Assembly (NCBI RefSeq): GCF_014356525.2
Contig: NC_052509.1
Location: forward strand, 35,274,001 to 35,338,000
DNA from: Nilaparvata lugens
Lineage: Eukaryota > Arthropoda > Insecta > Hemiptera > Delphacidae
Reading direction: 5' to 3'
DNA length: 64,000 bases
Position numbers and translations under genes: made by a program. Positions 41,640 through 51,985 of the stretch are shown here, in pieces (positions within the stretch are counted from its first letter, which is position 1; each line of letters begins with the position of its first letter). The notes beneath the pieces are model-generated. The model had not been told where the DNA came from, did not search any database, and saw nothing but the letters and a program-made list of their open reading frames with translations.

Positions 41640-44600
41640 ATTTGGAAGCTAATGTCAAGAGAGTACCCAGCATCAAGGCCATCCAGAGTGGGTTATATGT
41701 AACAATGAAAATCATGGGCTTGGCCAAGTCTCTACTAGTGGATACAGGGGCTGAAATCTGCGTTCTGAAGGAAGCGATTCCAGAAGTACCGGTAGCTGCA
41801 GGAGGCATGCAGGCTAGAGGAGTAACTGGAAACTCGCTAAGGATTCATGGCATTCAAGAGGTGGAATGTACAGCAGCCCAGCTACAAGTTAGACACCCTT
41901 TTGTAATAGCAGCTGTGGATATAGCCGGAGATGGATTGATTGGTTGGGATCTTCTAAAAAGACTTGGGGCTTTAATTGATGCAGACGAAGGAACGGTAAC
42001 CTTCAGAGGAGTCCGGGTAGCAACCACACGGAGGTGGGCCAACATTGAATATAACTCAGTAAAGGATACCAGAGGTATAAGGGAAATGAAGGACAGCTGT
42101 ACTCAGACTCTTTCTGTTTGCGATGTTGGACTCCAGGTGGAAATAATGCCTAGAGTTGAGAAGGGCCAAATAGAGCAAGACAGCCTGGCACAGCCAGGCA
42201 AGGAAACTACAGCCAGCTCAACAGATCCGGAGCCCCTTTCTACTAATTCACGAAATTACAAGAAACAAAGAAGACATTAAAAGCGCTCTAACCAACTTAA
42301 CCCAGAAGCGGAAGCAAATGACCTGGATTGCTCACCAGCAACACAAGAAGAGTATGATCATCAGGAACTCAGCTTTGGAGTGAATGCTGTTTGCCACACC
42401 ATTGAACCAGCCCAGTCAGAAGTGTTGGTGGAGGTACAAATTCAGCAGGAGTTCCAAGGAGAAGACCTGTTGATTGAACCTGTACCTCTGCCCTCAGGTT
42501 TGCGTGCTAGTAGAAGCATAAACCGACCAAGGAAAGGACAGACATTTGTGTGTGTGGTTAATCTAACAACTGCACCATTGGCCATCCACCGAAATCAACT
42601 TCTTGGAAATGCAGAGTACATCCAACAAGAAGAACCGAGTTGTCAGATAGCGTCAGTCACCAGCAGGGAAGAAAAAGAGAACCTTGAGCTTCAATTGACA
42701 GAGAAACTAAAACACCTACCTGTCAAAGATGCAAGAACTTTGGAAGAAGTGCTAAGAAAATATGCTAATGTATTTGAAGAGCCTGGAAGAGAAGGTTGCA
42801 GCATTAATGTGGAGCATCGCATTCCTGTGACCTCAGATTGACCAATCAGCAAACGGCCCTACCGGGTACCATATCACCTTTGACCAGTTGTAGAGGAACA
42901 TCTTGCAGAGATGCTTGACAAAGGAGTGATTGTGCCTTCAACCAGCCCTTGGAGTGCCCCTGTGGTGTTGGTGAGGAAGAAAACCACTGATGGTACAGTC
43001 AAATACCGTTTCTGCACAGATTTTCGAGCCTTGAATGAAGTCACAAAGACAGATGCATACCCTCTACCCTTGATCAATGAGACCTTAGAAAGCCTGGGAC
43101 GGAGTCGCTACTTTTCCACCCTAGATCTGCACAGTGGTTATCATCAGGTGCGCATCGCTCCGGAAGACCAGGAAAAGACCGCTTTTACCACTGTCGGAGG
43201 CCATTTTGAATATCAACGGATGGCCTTTGGCCTGACGGGGGCCCCTGCCACATTTCAGCGACTCATGGACAACTTGTTGGCTGAAATTAAGGGTATTGAA
43301 TGTTTTGTTTACCTGGATGACGTAGTTCTGTTTAGTAGCACCATTGAACAACATGCAGTCAGGTTGACCCATGTTCTGGAACTGTTTGCTAGAGCAAATT
43401 TGAAGGCCAATCTTGGAAAGTGTGAGTTTGCCAAAGATTCTGTGAAGTATCTAGGACATCTGGTAACTTCCAAGGGTGTTCGAGCCGACCCAGAAAAAAT
43501 CCAAGCAGTGAGAAACTTCCCATGTCCAACTAACATCAGGGAAGTACGTGGCCTGCTCTTTGGATACTATCGGCGATTTGTGCCAGATTTTGCTAGAGTC
43601 GCACAGCCACTGACCGAACTGACTAAGAAGGAGATACCTTTTGAGTGGGGAGCCAGCCAGGAGGAGGCTTTCCAGAATCTGAAAGACGCCCTATGTTCAG
43701 ACCAAGTACTCATATTTCCAGACTTCGAACGACCTTTTATCCTGGCAACAGATGCCTCTGGAACTGCAGTGGGGGCGGTACTGTCACAACAAACTGAGGA
43801 GGGAGAGCGACCAGTAGCTTATGCGAGTCGCCAGCTCAACGCCGCCGAGCGCAACTACTCCACAACTGAAAGGGAGTTAGCAGTTGTATGGGCTACCCGC
43901 CAGTTCCGCTGTTACCTGTTAGGACGAAAATTTACACTGGTAACTGACCATGCAGCCTTACGCTGGATGCTTAGCCTGCGTGACCCCTCTTCCCGTTTAA
44001 CCAGGTGGGCCCTTCGGTTGGAAGAGTTTGAATATGATGTAATACACAAACCTGGATAGAAGCACACCAATGCAGATGCTCTGAGCCGTGCTGTTATGAG
44101 TATCACCCTGCGCACTCTGGAAGAACCGGAAATTCTAAGTGAACAACTGAAAGATGCCTGGTGTCAGGGGTTGGTGAAGGAGGGTCGAGGAAGCAATAGA
44201 CGAGGGGTGATATGGTGGACTGCTGGAAAAAGGGATTCTACCCAATGGAAGATTGCCACACCATCGACTCTCCGCACTCGTGTTCTGCAGCTATGTCATG
44301 ATGCCCCATGGGCTGGGCACCCTGGCGTTGAGAGGACACTGCTACGTGTTCAACACCGTTATTTTTGGCCAGAACTCCAGAAAGATGTCCAGAAGCATGT
44401 TGGTGCATGCCATGAATGTGCCATGAGGAAAACGCCAAGGGCTCTGAAGGTACCATTGGAACCAGCATATGAACCAACCTATCCCTTGGAGATGGTGTCG
44501 ATGGATATAGTAGGTCCACTGCCTACCACCCATAGTGGAAACCGCTATTATCTCAGCTTCATCGACCATTTTACAAGGTATGCTGAAGCAGTACCTCTTC

Positions 44601-45748
44601 CGGACCAGACTGCGGAATCGATTGCAGCAGCTTTTGTCACTCAAATTGTTGCACGCCATGGAGTCCCAACCAGGCTTATGAGTGACCAAGGAAGAAACTT
44701 CTTGTCAGTACTCTTCACTGAGACCTGCCGTCTGCTAGGAATCCAGAAAATCAAGACCACAGCCTACCATCCAGAAGGTAATGGCCGAGTTGAGAGACTT
44801 CATCGCACCCTCAATGAGTGCATGGCCCATTATGTGAAACGTGATGGACAAGACTGGGACAGATGGCTTCCCTATGCCCTCATGGCCTACCGGTCTGTTC
44901 CTCATTCCTCCACCGGGTACTCTCCCTACTACCTTTTGCACGGACGGGATATGATACTACCAGGGACTATCCCCATTCCAGAAGAGTTGCAAGGCCACTC
45001 TGTGGAGAACCATCTGAGAATACTCAAACGCCGCCTCCAGACAGCCTACCACAATGCCGCCAAGAAGTCAACTGAGGCAGCAACCAAGCGAGCAGAGGTG
45101 GCCAACAAAGGAAGGAGACACCGGGAGTTCAATGTTGGAGATATGGTTTACCTACATGAACCAGCGATTACACCAGGAGATTCAAGTAAGTTCCATCGAC
45201 CCTGGATAGGCCCTTACCGAGTCAGCCAGCGGATGTCGCCTGTCAATTACATGTTGATTTTGACGGATGGGCGACAAGTGAATGTTCACGTAAACCGACT
45301 GAAACCCTGCCTTTGGTCAGACCAGCAGGAAGTTGAGGATGACCCAATTCAAACCAAAGAAGACAACAATGATCAACATTTACCGGCAGAAAAGACAACC
45401 CTGAATGACCCTGCCAAGGAAGATCAAGAGGAACAGATATATTACTCTCCCCCAGACGATGATGAAGAAGGGACAGATTTGGTTGTAGAAGAAGAAGAAG
45501 AAGAAGAAGAAGAAGAAGAAGAAGAAGAAGAAGAAGAAGAAGAAGAAGGAGAAGAAGAAGGAGAAGAAGAAGGAGAAGTGGAAGAAGCGGGAGGAGAAGA
45601 GGATGTTTTTGAGGATCTGTTCCCGCCAAGCCCTGACTCCCCTGACCGGTTAGTTGGGGACACCACCTATGAACCTGAAGGGAGGGGACAAGCATCAACT
45701 CGAAGGTCTCCTTACCCCCTGAGAAGTCGCACAAGGACCATGACCTAA
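41601..45748 (+). pseudogene. pol: element C pol: protease, RT, RNase H, integrase
   Basis: All parts share one frame, entered by -1 frameshift. The retropepsin has LLVDTGAEICVL near 41737. RT has KYRFCTDFRAL, YFSTLDLHSGYHQV and FVYLDDVVLF. RNase H has LATDASG, TERELAVVWA and LVTDHAAL. Integrase has a zinc domain (LCHDAPWAGHPGV and CHECAMRK), the D, D and E motifs (MDIVGPLP, LMSDQGRNF and NGRVERLHR) and the GPY/F module WIGPYRV. Stops at 42278-42280, 42839-42841, 42881-42883 and 44057-44059 break it. The integrase part from 44096 is open and ends in an acidic tail with a (GAA)n run. Confidence 0.93.
45488..45590 (+). repeat. (GAA)n microsatellite coding poly-glutamate
   Basis: About twenty GAA codons, then GGA-interrupted repeats, encode an acidic tract at the integrase C-terminus. 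Element B has a shorter acidic tail here, so the run expanded in element C. The leucine-rich frame on the opposite strand is its mirror and not a gene. Confidence 0.95.
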
Positions 45749-45962
45749 ACATCCATAGGCAGGCAGAGTGACCTCTGAACTGAGTAGGGGGTTCCTCTGC
45801 AAGCTAACGAGTGGATGGTTCATCAAAACCTCTTGAAGGAGGTCCAAGAATAATGGGTGAGAGATAGAGTAAGATAAGAATTGTAACATGAATGGAAGAG
45901 GAAAGGGGAAGTGAAGAGGATTAGCAAAGTAGCAAGGAGTAATACCACCCTTAATGTTTTAC

Positions 45963-45964
45963 AG
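45963..45964 (+). promoter_or_regulatory. candidate splice acceptor for env mRNA
   Basis: The sequence 'taatgttttacag' followed by 'gcctttgggg' ends 23 bases before the env ATG. Errantivirus env is made from a spliced RNA, and a pyrimidine-rich acceptor at this spot fits. The donor is not identified. Confidence 0.55.
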
Positions 45965-45987
45965 GCCTTTGGGGTAGCCTGGCCAAC

Positions 45988-47802
45988 ATGGAAGAGTCTC
46001 GTCAGATGGGGGTGTGGTTCGTTCCTCACGGCGATGTCCTGTTGACTGGCCATCAGTGGAGGATCATGGTAGCCATCAATGTCACCGAGATTGGAGAAGG
46101 CCTTCATCAACTGAGACTCCGAACAACAGTCACCCAGGAACAACTTATCAAACTTTCCTCCCAGGACCCCATCTTTGGAGTGCACTCAGATGCGATGAAG
46201 AGAGTACAGAGTCTACAGGACGAGATGAGTGAGGTCCTCCAAACGCTCCACGACTTCCTGCCTCACAAGAGGACAAAGAGGGGACTCATCAACCTGGGAG
46301 GGAAGGTGTTGAAGCTGCTGTTTGGGACTGCAGAAGATGAAGATGTTCAACAGGCACAACGCACCTTGGAGCTGCTTCAACATCAGACAGGCGACATAAT
46401 CCACCTTCAGCAGGAACATCTGACCATCACTTGGCAGCTGAGTCGCCAAACCAGGAACAACGCCGAGCAGCTCCACAACCTGGCATCAAGGGTGGAACAA
46501 GAGACAACCCAAGTAATCCAATGGTATTCAAGGCTACTCAACAAAACGAATTTGTTAGAAAAAACATTTAAGTATTTTGTAAATTCTTCATCTGTAGTAA
46601 ACAATCTAGAATTAGTAGCTATTAAAGCATTGTTTGACTTAAAGAATATCCTTCGAGCCATTGAGGATATTGCTCAAGGGAAATTTACTGTGAGCCTGAT
46701 CTCTCCTCTCGAATTGAGTAATTTATTAGAACGTGTGCAAAGTGAGCTCCCCCAAGATCTGAATTTCATTGCTGATACCAGTCCATCAAGTGTGTACGCG
46801 TTCTACCGTGTCGCGGAAGTTAGTGCGTTGGCCATCGGTGGTCTGATCAAGATCCTAATAGACTTGCACTTGTCAACTACCGGCCGGCGGTTTGAACTTT
46901 TCTGGGGATTGTCAGTCCCCATCATGTCGGGTAGTTCCAGTTTAGCCATGAAGTACGTGCTGCAGCCTGACCACCTCCTGATCAGCCAAGATCGTGAGCA
47001 TTATGCGGTTCTTTTGGGGGATGAGGTGACTCTGTGCTGCAAGGGCATCATCACCATATGCCCTATCACCAGGCCAGTATTCCGGAGGCATGAACCATTG
47101 TGCCTGAGCGCCCTGTTTCTGGGAGATGCTGGGGCTGCCGAGAGCCTTTGCCCCAAGACTGCAGTTATCAACCAACCTGCCGACACCTGGTACTTCGACC
47201 AGCCGAACACTCGCTGGATCTACAGCCTGAAGCAGGGCCGGCAGCTGGTGTCCCGCTGTCGACAAGGCGATACCTTCGCTGTTACCCAGATGAACATCCA
47301 GGGCAGTGGAGAGCTAAGAGCGGCATCAGGGTGCACCGTGTCCACTGACACCTATCAGCTGTACCTGAACACCAAATCCAGTGGGCAGACAGAGCTGATG
47401 AAGAGAGTGGTGGAGATCCCCATCCCACCACTGCTTGTTTTGGAGGCAGGGGAGGCGCAACCGACCGTTCAAGAAATCCAGGAGGCCATGGCGCAGACAC
47501 GTGAGGAGGGCCATTACTGGCCAAGTCCATCTGGCAACGCAGAGACAACCCTTGACCATCTACAACAGGCTCTGACACAACTATCAGAGCAGAAACAGCA
47601 GACTCAGACCATGGGGTCTCTGGCGGTGGTGGCGCTAGTGATCCTGGGGATCACCATGCTTGGGGCTGATCTGGGGCGGTTCTTGTGGCAGAGGAGTCAA
47701 CAGCAGAGCAACCCCGAGCCTGAATTGGGCAATCCCGGGCCTGAGGGGGTCGCTCCACCAACCAGCTTTGCAGACCATCCCAGGGGTACCACCACTGACT
47801 GA
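45988..47802 (+). CDS. env: element C envelope fusion protein
   Basis: This uninterrupted 604-codon frame lies downstream of pol. It has a furin-type basic site RTKR at residues 95-98, then GLINLGGKVLKLLFG, which has the look of the fusion peptide of baculovirus F/errantivirus Env proteins. Long helices (residues about 120-215) follow. A cysteine-containing ectodomain and a membrane span (SLAVVALVILGITMLGADLG, about 540-560) precede a short cytoplasmic tail. No signal peptide is visible at the first methionine; one could be supplied by an upstream exon. The family mediates membrane fusion. The open frame contrasts with the stops in gag and pol. Confidence 0.9.
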   Translation: MEESRQMGVWFVPHGDVLLTGHQWRIMVAINVTEIGEGLHQLRLRTTVTQEQLIKLSSQDPIFGVHSDAMKRVQSLQDEMSEVLQTLHDFLPHKRTKRGLINLGGKVLKLLFGTAEDEDVQQAQRTLELLQHQTGDIIHLQQEHLTITWQLSRQTRNNAEQLHNLASRVEQETTQVIQWYSRLLNKTNLLEKTFKYFVNSSSVVNNLELVAIKALFDLKNILRAIEDIAQGKFTVSLISPLELSNLLERVQSELPQDLNFIADTSPSSVYAFYRVAEVSALAIGGLIKILIDLHLSTTGRRFELFWGLSVPIMSGSSSLAMKYVLQPDHLLISQDREHYAVLLGDEVTLCCKGIITICPITRPVFRRHEPLCLSALFLGDAGAAESLCPKTAVINQPADTWYFDQPNTRWIYSLKQGRQLVSRCRQGDTFAVTQMNIQGSGELRAASGCTVSTDTYQLYLNTKSSGQTELMKRVVEIPIPPLLVLEAGEAQPTVQEIQEAMAQTREEGHYWPSPSGNAETTLDHLQQALTQLSEQKQQTQTMGSLAVVALVILGITMLGADLGRFLWQRSQQQSNPEPELGNPGPEGVAPPTSFADHPRGTTTD

Positions 47803-47892
47803 TATCGCAGAACATCAAAGTGTCATCAAGTGAACATCAAGTGCTTAGTGCAAGTGAGAGGAGCCAGTAATCCAGAGTCACCACCTTCCTTT

Positions 47893-47905
47893 AAGGAGGG
47901 GGTAG
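47893..47905 (+). promoter_or_regulatory. polypurine tract of element C
   Basis: AAGGAGGGGGTAG directly precedes the 3' LTR, the standard place for the plus-strand primer. A 100-base spacer separates it from the env stop. Confidence 0.85.
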
Positions 47906-49703
47906 TGTAAATGTGTGAGTACAATTAAGTGTATTTGTGTTAGTGTACGGAAGCGCAGAGCGGCGCAACCTCCTCTCTCACTCTTTCTCTCTCACTACCT
48001 CTTCCGTCGCAGTCACTGTCAGTTGGTGCTAGGTTACATCTATTGTTTTGATGGAGGAGCGCATTCTGACAGTGACCGGCGACTCTGTTGCAATACATTT
48101 TGATCGGCTAATTGAAATTACGATCTGAATAAATCGATCAGACGTAGTGCAGTGCCAGCCATGGCTAGTTCTATCCGGAGCCGTCTAACTCTTATAGCTT
48201 ACTTTGGTGAGTAATTACTCAATTCAAGAAAAATTCACTCATACTACCCCTATTCAAAATTCACAGATCAATTCATATTATCTCTTCCAAAGTCTTTTTT
48301 CATGGTTTGTTCGAAATTACTGAGAGAGAGAAAGAGAGGAGAGAGAAATGGCAATTTTTACATTTGATTTCTATAGAGGTTTAATAAATGTTTGAACAAA
48401 GGATTGTGAGCATCTTCTTCTTTAGTTGATTATTCTTGAAATGATTATCAATGAAATGATTTGATTATTATTAGGATTATGATTATTAATAGAAATGATT
48501 ATCACTTGATTTATGTTTGATTATGGCTTCGCTTAGAGTTTAATGTTAATGATTGATGCTCTGATTAAGTAGATGACTGCTTAAGGAATTTGATTAGTAG
48601 TTGATTAAAGTTTGGAATAAATTTGATTAATTATTGAATTAATTTTTTTGGTTATTGATAGGATTAAATTTTGGTATGATTTTGATTTATTATTGGAATA
48701 ATTTTGAGTTATTAAGGAGATTGAATTTTGACAACTGTTTGGTATAATAAATTTGATTAATTATTGAAATAATTTTTTAGTTATCGATAGGATTAAATTT
48801 TGATTCATGTTTGGAATAATGTTGATTGATGCTCGGTTTAATGATGATTAATGTTTAGTTTAGGGAATAATAATTGTATTTGATGTTCTGATTCTGAATT
48901 TGATTGCTTAAGGGATTTGATTCGTGATTGATTAATGTTTTGTTTTAGTTCACTGATAACGATTGATGATATGATTAAGAATTGGGTTTACCTTATTGAG
49001 AATAAAGGAAGTTGAACATTGTTATGTTAATGAAATTCCATTTGATGGAGCGTGTCCAGAATTGATTGGAAGGGGAAGACGGAGGATAACAGTCCTGTTA
49101 GGTTAATTGATAATTTTCATGGTTTCCTTGTTTAAAAATATATTTGTTGAGTCAAAATACTGTTGTTTTATCGGTATGAAAGTGATTTTATTATTTTGAT
49201 TAAATACCGCTAGTAGTGTAATAATGGGGGTTCTAGGACCAGAGCTAGTAGTGTAATAATTGGGGTTCTAGAACCAAAAGTTGATTGTTAATTTGTATGG
49301 TTAGAGTTTGTCATTTTCGAGTCTTTTGATTATTGTTATACTGGAATTATATATTTACTTATTTTATTAAGAATTAGAACTTATTCTGATGATGACTGAT
49401 TTTCAAGTGAACTTTTGTTAGAGGAGGCACCTAGTGAGGTCCTGAATAGTAATTATAGACTCTACAAACTAGAAATATGAAAAGCAATTAAAATAAAGAT
49501 TTTGATTTGAATTTGCAATTATGATGATTACTGTAGCGGATATCGAATAGATGTCAGTAGTGTTGCTAATAATTGGAACTTTTACGTTTATGATGGTAAA
49601 TAAAATGTTATCTTTTCACCTGCATTTGTGTAATTTTTATTGATTTGGTAGTTGTAAGACCTTGATTGTAAGGGTAGCCTTGATGGGTTCTGTGACGGTT
49701 ACA
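47906..49703 (+). repeat. element C 3' LTR
   Basis: It is a near copy of 38570-40400 with scattered substitutions and one 33-bp deletion near 49451. It directly follows a polypurine tract and is followed by the target duplication GAAG. Confidence 0.95.
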
Positions 49704-49770
49704 GAAGAAAGGCCGCTTAATTACTCTATAATAGTTCCTGCCTACACATAGTTTTGTTCATTTGCTTATC

Positions 49771-50045
49771 ATGGATCCGAGAAAGTGGTTAGCTGCCGAC
49801 AATGAGTTGGAAGTGAGGTTAAAAAACTGTATCGACTGGTATGATGAATGTGAAATTGCTATTAAGAAATCATCTCGTGAAAATTATAGTTTGGCAAAAC
49901 AATTGAAAGACATTTTTCCAAGCACGGTTAATTTAAATGACATATGAGACTATCTATGTCATTATCGTCCTCAGAATTTGTGTATAGATAAGCTAATTAG
50001 AATTGAAGATGAAGTTATGTATTGTTGTAGTGAAATGTGTAAATA
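49771..50045 (+). pseudogene. small Maverick gene with an in-frame stop
   Basis: The frame starts MDPRKWLAADNELEVRLKN, meets a TGA at 49945-49947 after 58 codons and stays in frame for 32 more, ending at TAA 50043-50045. The downstream part has several cysteines (DEVMYCCSEMCK). An AATAAA follows near 50042. I do not recognise the protein. Its place between the accessory gene and the right end suggests a viral accessory gene. Confidence 0.5.
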
Positions 50046-50224
50046 AACTTTTTCTATGTTGAAAACAAATTTTTCATTCAGATATTTCCTTGTGCATTTT
50101 GGTTTAGTTTCAGTCTAGACTTGATTGAGCAAGCACGTATCGAAAAAGTTACGCCCACCTCATTTTGCTGTTAGCACGCAGCCTGCAATTAATTTTTGCT
50201 GTTAGCACACGAGCTGCAATTAAT

Positions 50225-50375
50225 TTTTTAGAAGCGAGATACGCCCCCCTCACAGACAACTGTTACAGCTAAGTAGAGCTCGTGCCTTATCAATTAATTT
50301 TTTTAGAAGCGAGATACGCCCCCCTCACAGACATCTGTTACAGCTAAGTGCACCTCCTACCTTATCAATTATAGT
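50225..50375. repeat. 75-bp tandem duplication
   Basis: Two copies of 'gaagcgagatacgccccc' to 'ccttatcaattaatt' start at 50231 and 50306. A half-copy with 'gctgttagcac' doublets precedes them at 50160-50225. They lie directly before the 50393 gene and may include its promoter. Confidence 0.85.
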
Positions 50376-50392
50376 TCATAGCAATCAAGGAC

Positions 50393-50707
50393 ATGCAGTG
50401 TTTTAGCTTTGCAAAATTCAAAAAATTAACTCAGCTCTTGATGTCAATTTCATTTAATGAATTTGATTCAATTGCAAAGAATATTAAATTTTCAACAGGA
50501 TTCCAAGATGTTGATTTACCGTTAACAAAAACAGAAAATGTACACTTTTCGATTTTATCTGAGATTTTCGAATTGCTCGATATTCTAGACAGCGGGCATC
50601 TACATTATTGTAGTGCAAATGATTTGTCAACTATTGTTACAAATTCCGACAAACTTTGGAAATGCTTGTATGACATTGCAGATAAAAAATGTAAAAGAAC
50701 AACTTAG
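50393..50707 (+). CDS. small helical Maverick protein, death-effector-like
   Basis: This 104-codon open frame is predicted mostly helical by residue pattern. It starts MQCFSFAKFKKLTQLLMSIS, then EFDSIAKNIKF, then IFELLDILDSGHLHYCSAND and SDKLWKCLYDIAD. The order of a first helix, an acidic second helix, a later 'LFELLE'-like helix and a terminal helix resembles a death-effector domain. This is pattern reading only, and an unrelated helical bundle is possible. It is the last gene before the right TIR, within the same element as two BIR-type proteins. Confidence 0.5.
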   Translation: MQCFSFAKFKKLTQLLMSISFNEFDSIAKNIKFSTGFQDVDLPLTKTENVHFSILSEIFELLDILDSGHLHYCSANDLSTIVTNSDKLWKCLYDIADKKCKRTT

Positions 50708-50709
50708 AT

Positions 50710-51487
50710 CATTGACCTCTCTCTGTTGAGATATGTCAGACATCAATAGAGCTTGATTTCCCCAAGTGAAATAGGTCTGAGGATATCTATACCTATTTGT
50801 GGATATGCTAGCTCATTCTAAATTTACTATAGATATTCTCGGAGAAACACTTAAACAATAACGCCTGCGGTTTGTAGGTGTTGTTTGTATTCTCCTTCTC
50901 TAGCCTTTCGTAACGCAAAGATCGCTGGGCAGAGAGAAGCATATGGTTTCACTTTAATCTGACAGTATAGGAACGGTCGATCAAAATGGAACTTAGTTAC
51001 TCGTTGTCTGTATTCTTGCTTCACTCGCCTTTCGTAATAGAGAATAGCAAAAAAGGAATTTAGAAGGAAGGGTGCCAGTAAGAGATGGAGTGAGTAAAAG
51101 AAGGAGAGAGCAGATGTGGCATCTGGCTAGAGCTGTTCCGCGTAGCACACGTTCTTATCCATTAAGTTAATACCATCAACATGTTGATAAGGAAAGTGGG
51201 CGTCATAGCACGCGATGTACTTTCATTAAGCACACACACTTGGCTCTAATCGCTCAAGCTAATAAGATCAAAAATGAGTGAGAATTTTGATTGTACAAGT
51301 TTCAATGAATTCTCAATTGAATTCTCAATTCCATCTAGTCAGGTGGAAAGCAAACCATTATTATTATTAAGGATTAGATGTAGAAATATGGATTCACTTT
51401 AATTTGACAGTATAGATGTAGAAATATGGATTCACTTTAATTTGACAGTATAGATGTAGTAATATGGATTCACTTCAATTTGACAGT
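50710..51487. other. right Maverick subterminal region without a gene
   Basis: No protein is recognisable. The pieces 'ctagcctttcgtaac' and 'tcactttaatctgacagtatag' appear here and again closer to the TIR, so the subterminal DNA is built of scattered short repeats. Confidence 0.5.
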
Positions 51488-51746
51488 GAATGGATTCACT
51501 TTAATCTGTCACCAAGGGAATTTTTCCCTCTCAAAGGGATTTTTTTCCCTCATCTAGCATTCACTTCAATCTGTCAGTATAGCATTAGATGTAGAAATAT
51601 GGATTCACTTTAATTTGACAGTAGAGAATTTTTCCCTCAAAGGGAAATTATTTTTCCCTCACTGAGAGAGAGAGATCACTCTCTCCTTCTTCATCTCCCT
51701 CGTCCTCACTGGGGGAGGGGAAGATTAGATTAGATTAGATAAGATT

Positions 51747-51780
<34 letters not shown>

Positions 51781-51979
51781 TAGATTAGATAAGATAAGAT
51801 AAGATAAGAGAGAGAGGGAGAGGGAGAAGGAGAGGGAGAGAGAGAGAGAGGGGAAATCTATTTTTAGAACACCCCCCACCCATCAGGCGGGGGGAAGGGG
51901 TGGCGGGATGGACGAGGGGGGAGAGGGGGAGGGGATTTCGAGCAAAAAAGTCCGTCTAAAGTATCAGTTTATATCTACT
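51488..51979. repeat. right terminal inverted repeat of the Maverick
   Basis: This is the inverted partner of 16662-17210, ending CAGTTTATATCTACT. Just inside it (about 51370-51490) a 38-bp unit 'atgtagaaatatggattcac...' is tandemly repeated about three times, a pattern absent from the left end. Confidence 0.9.
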
Positions 51980-51985
51980 CATCAA
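51980..51985. repeat. right target site duplication CATCAA of the Maverick
   Basis: CATCAA follows the right TIR directly and matches 16656-16661. Confidence 0.9.

Larger units (their letters stand above)
38570..49703 (+). mobile_element. element C: errantivirus-like endogenous retrovirus with env
   Basis: LTRs of 1831 and 1798 bp start TGTAAATGTG and end GACGGTTACA, and GAAG flanks the element (38566-38569 and 49704-49707). The order is primer site, gag, protease, RT, RNase H, integrase, env, polypurine tract. The LTRs differ by one 33-bp indel and roughly 1-2 percent substitutions by eye, so it is the youngest large insertion here. Gag has one and pol four in-frame stops; env is open. It is a relative of element B. 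Confidence 0.95.
16662..51979. mobile_element. Maverick/Polinton DNA transposon (adintovirus-like)
   Basis: The ends are inverted repeats starting AGTAGATATAAACTGATAC, flanked by a 6-bp duplication CATCAA (16656-16661 and 51980-51985), exactly as known for Mavericks. Inside are the hallmark genes: protein-primed DNA polymerase B, chromodomain integrase, packaging ATPase, adenain-like protease, and minor and major capsid proteins. The present length of 35.3 kb includes a LINE, an endogenous retrovirus and two SINEs; without them it is about 19 kb. Replication genes read left and capsid genes read right. The element is no longer intact: polymerase, integrase, phospholipase and minor capsid genes are broken. 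Confidence 0.95.

Noticed and set aside
45243..45752. Leucine-rich frame opposite the integrase tail
   Set aside because: It is the complement of the (GAA)n run in element C pol.
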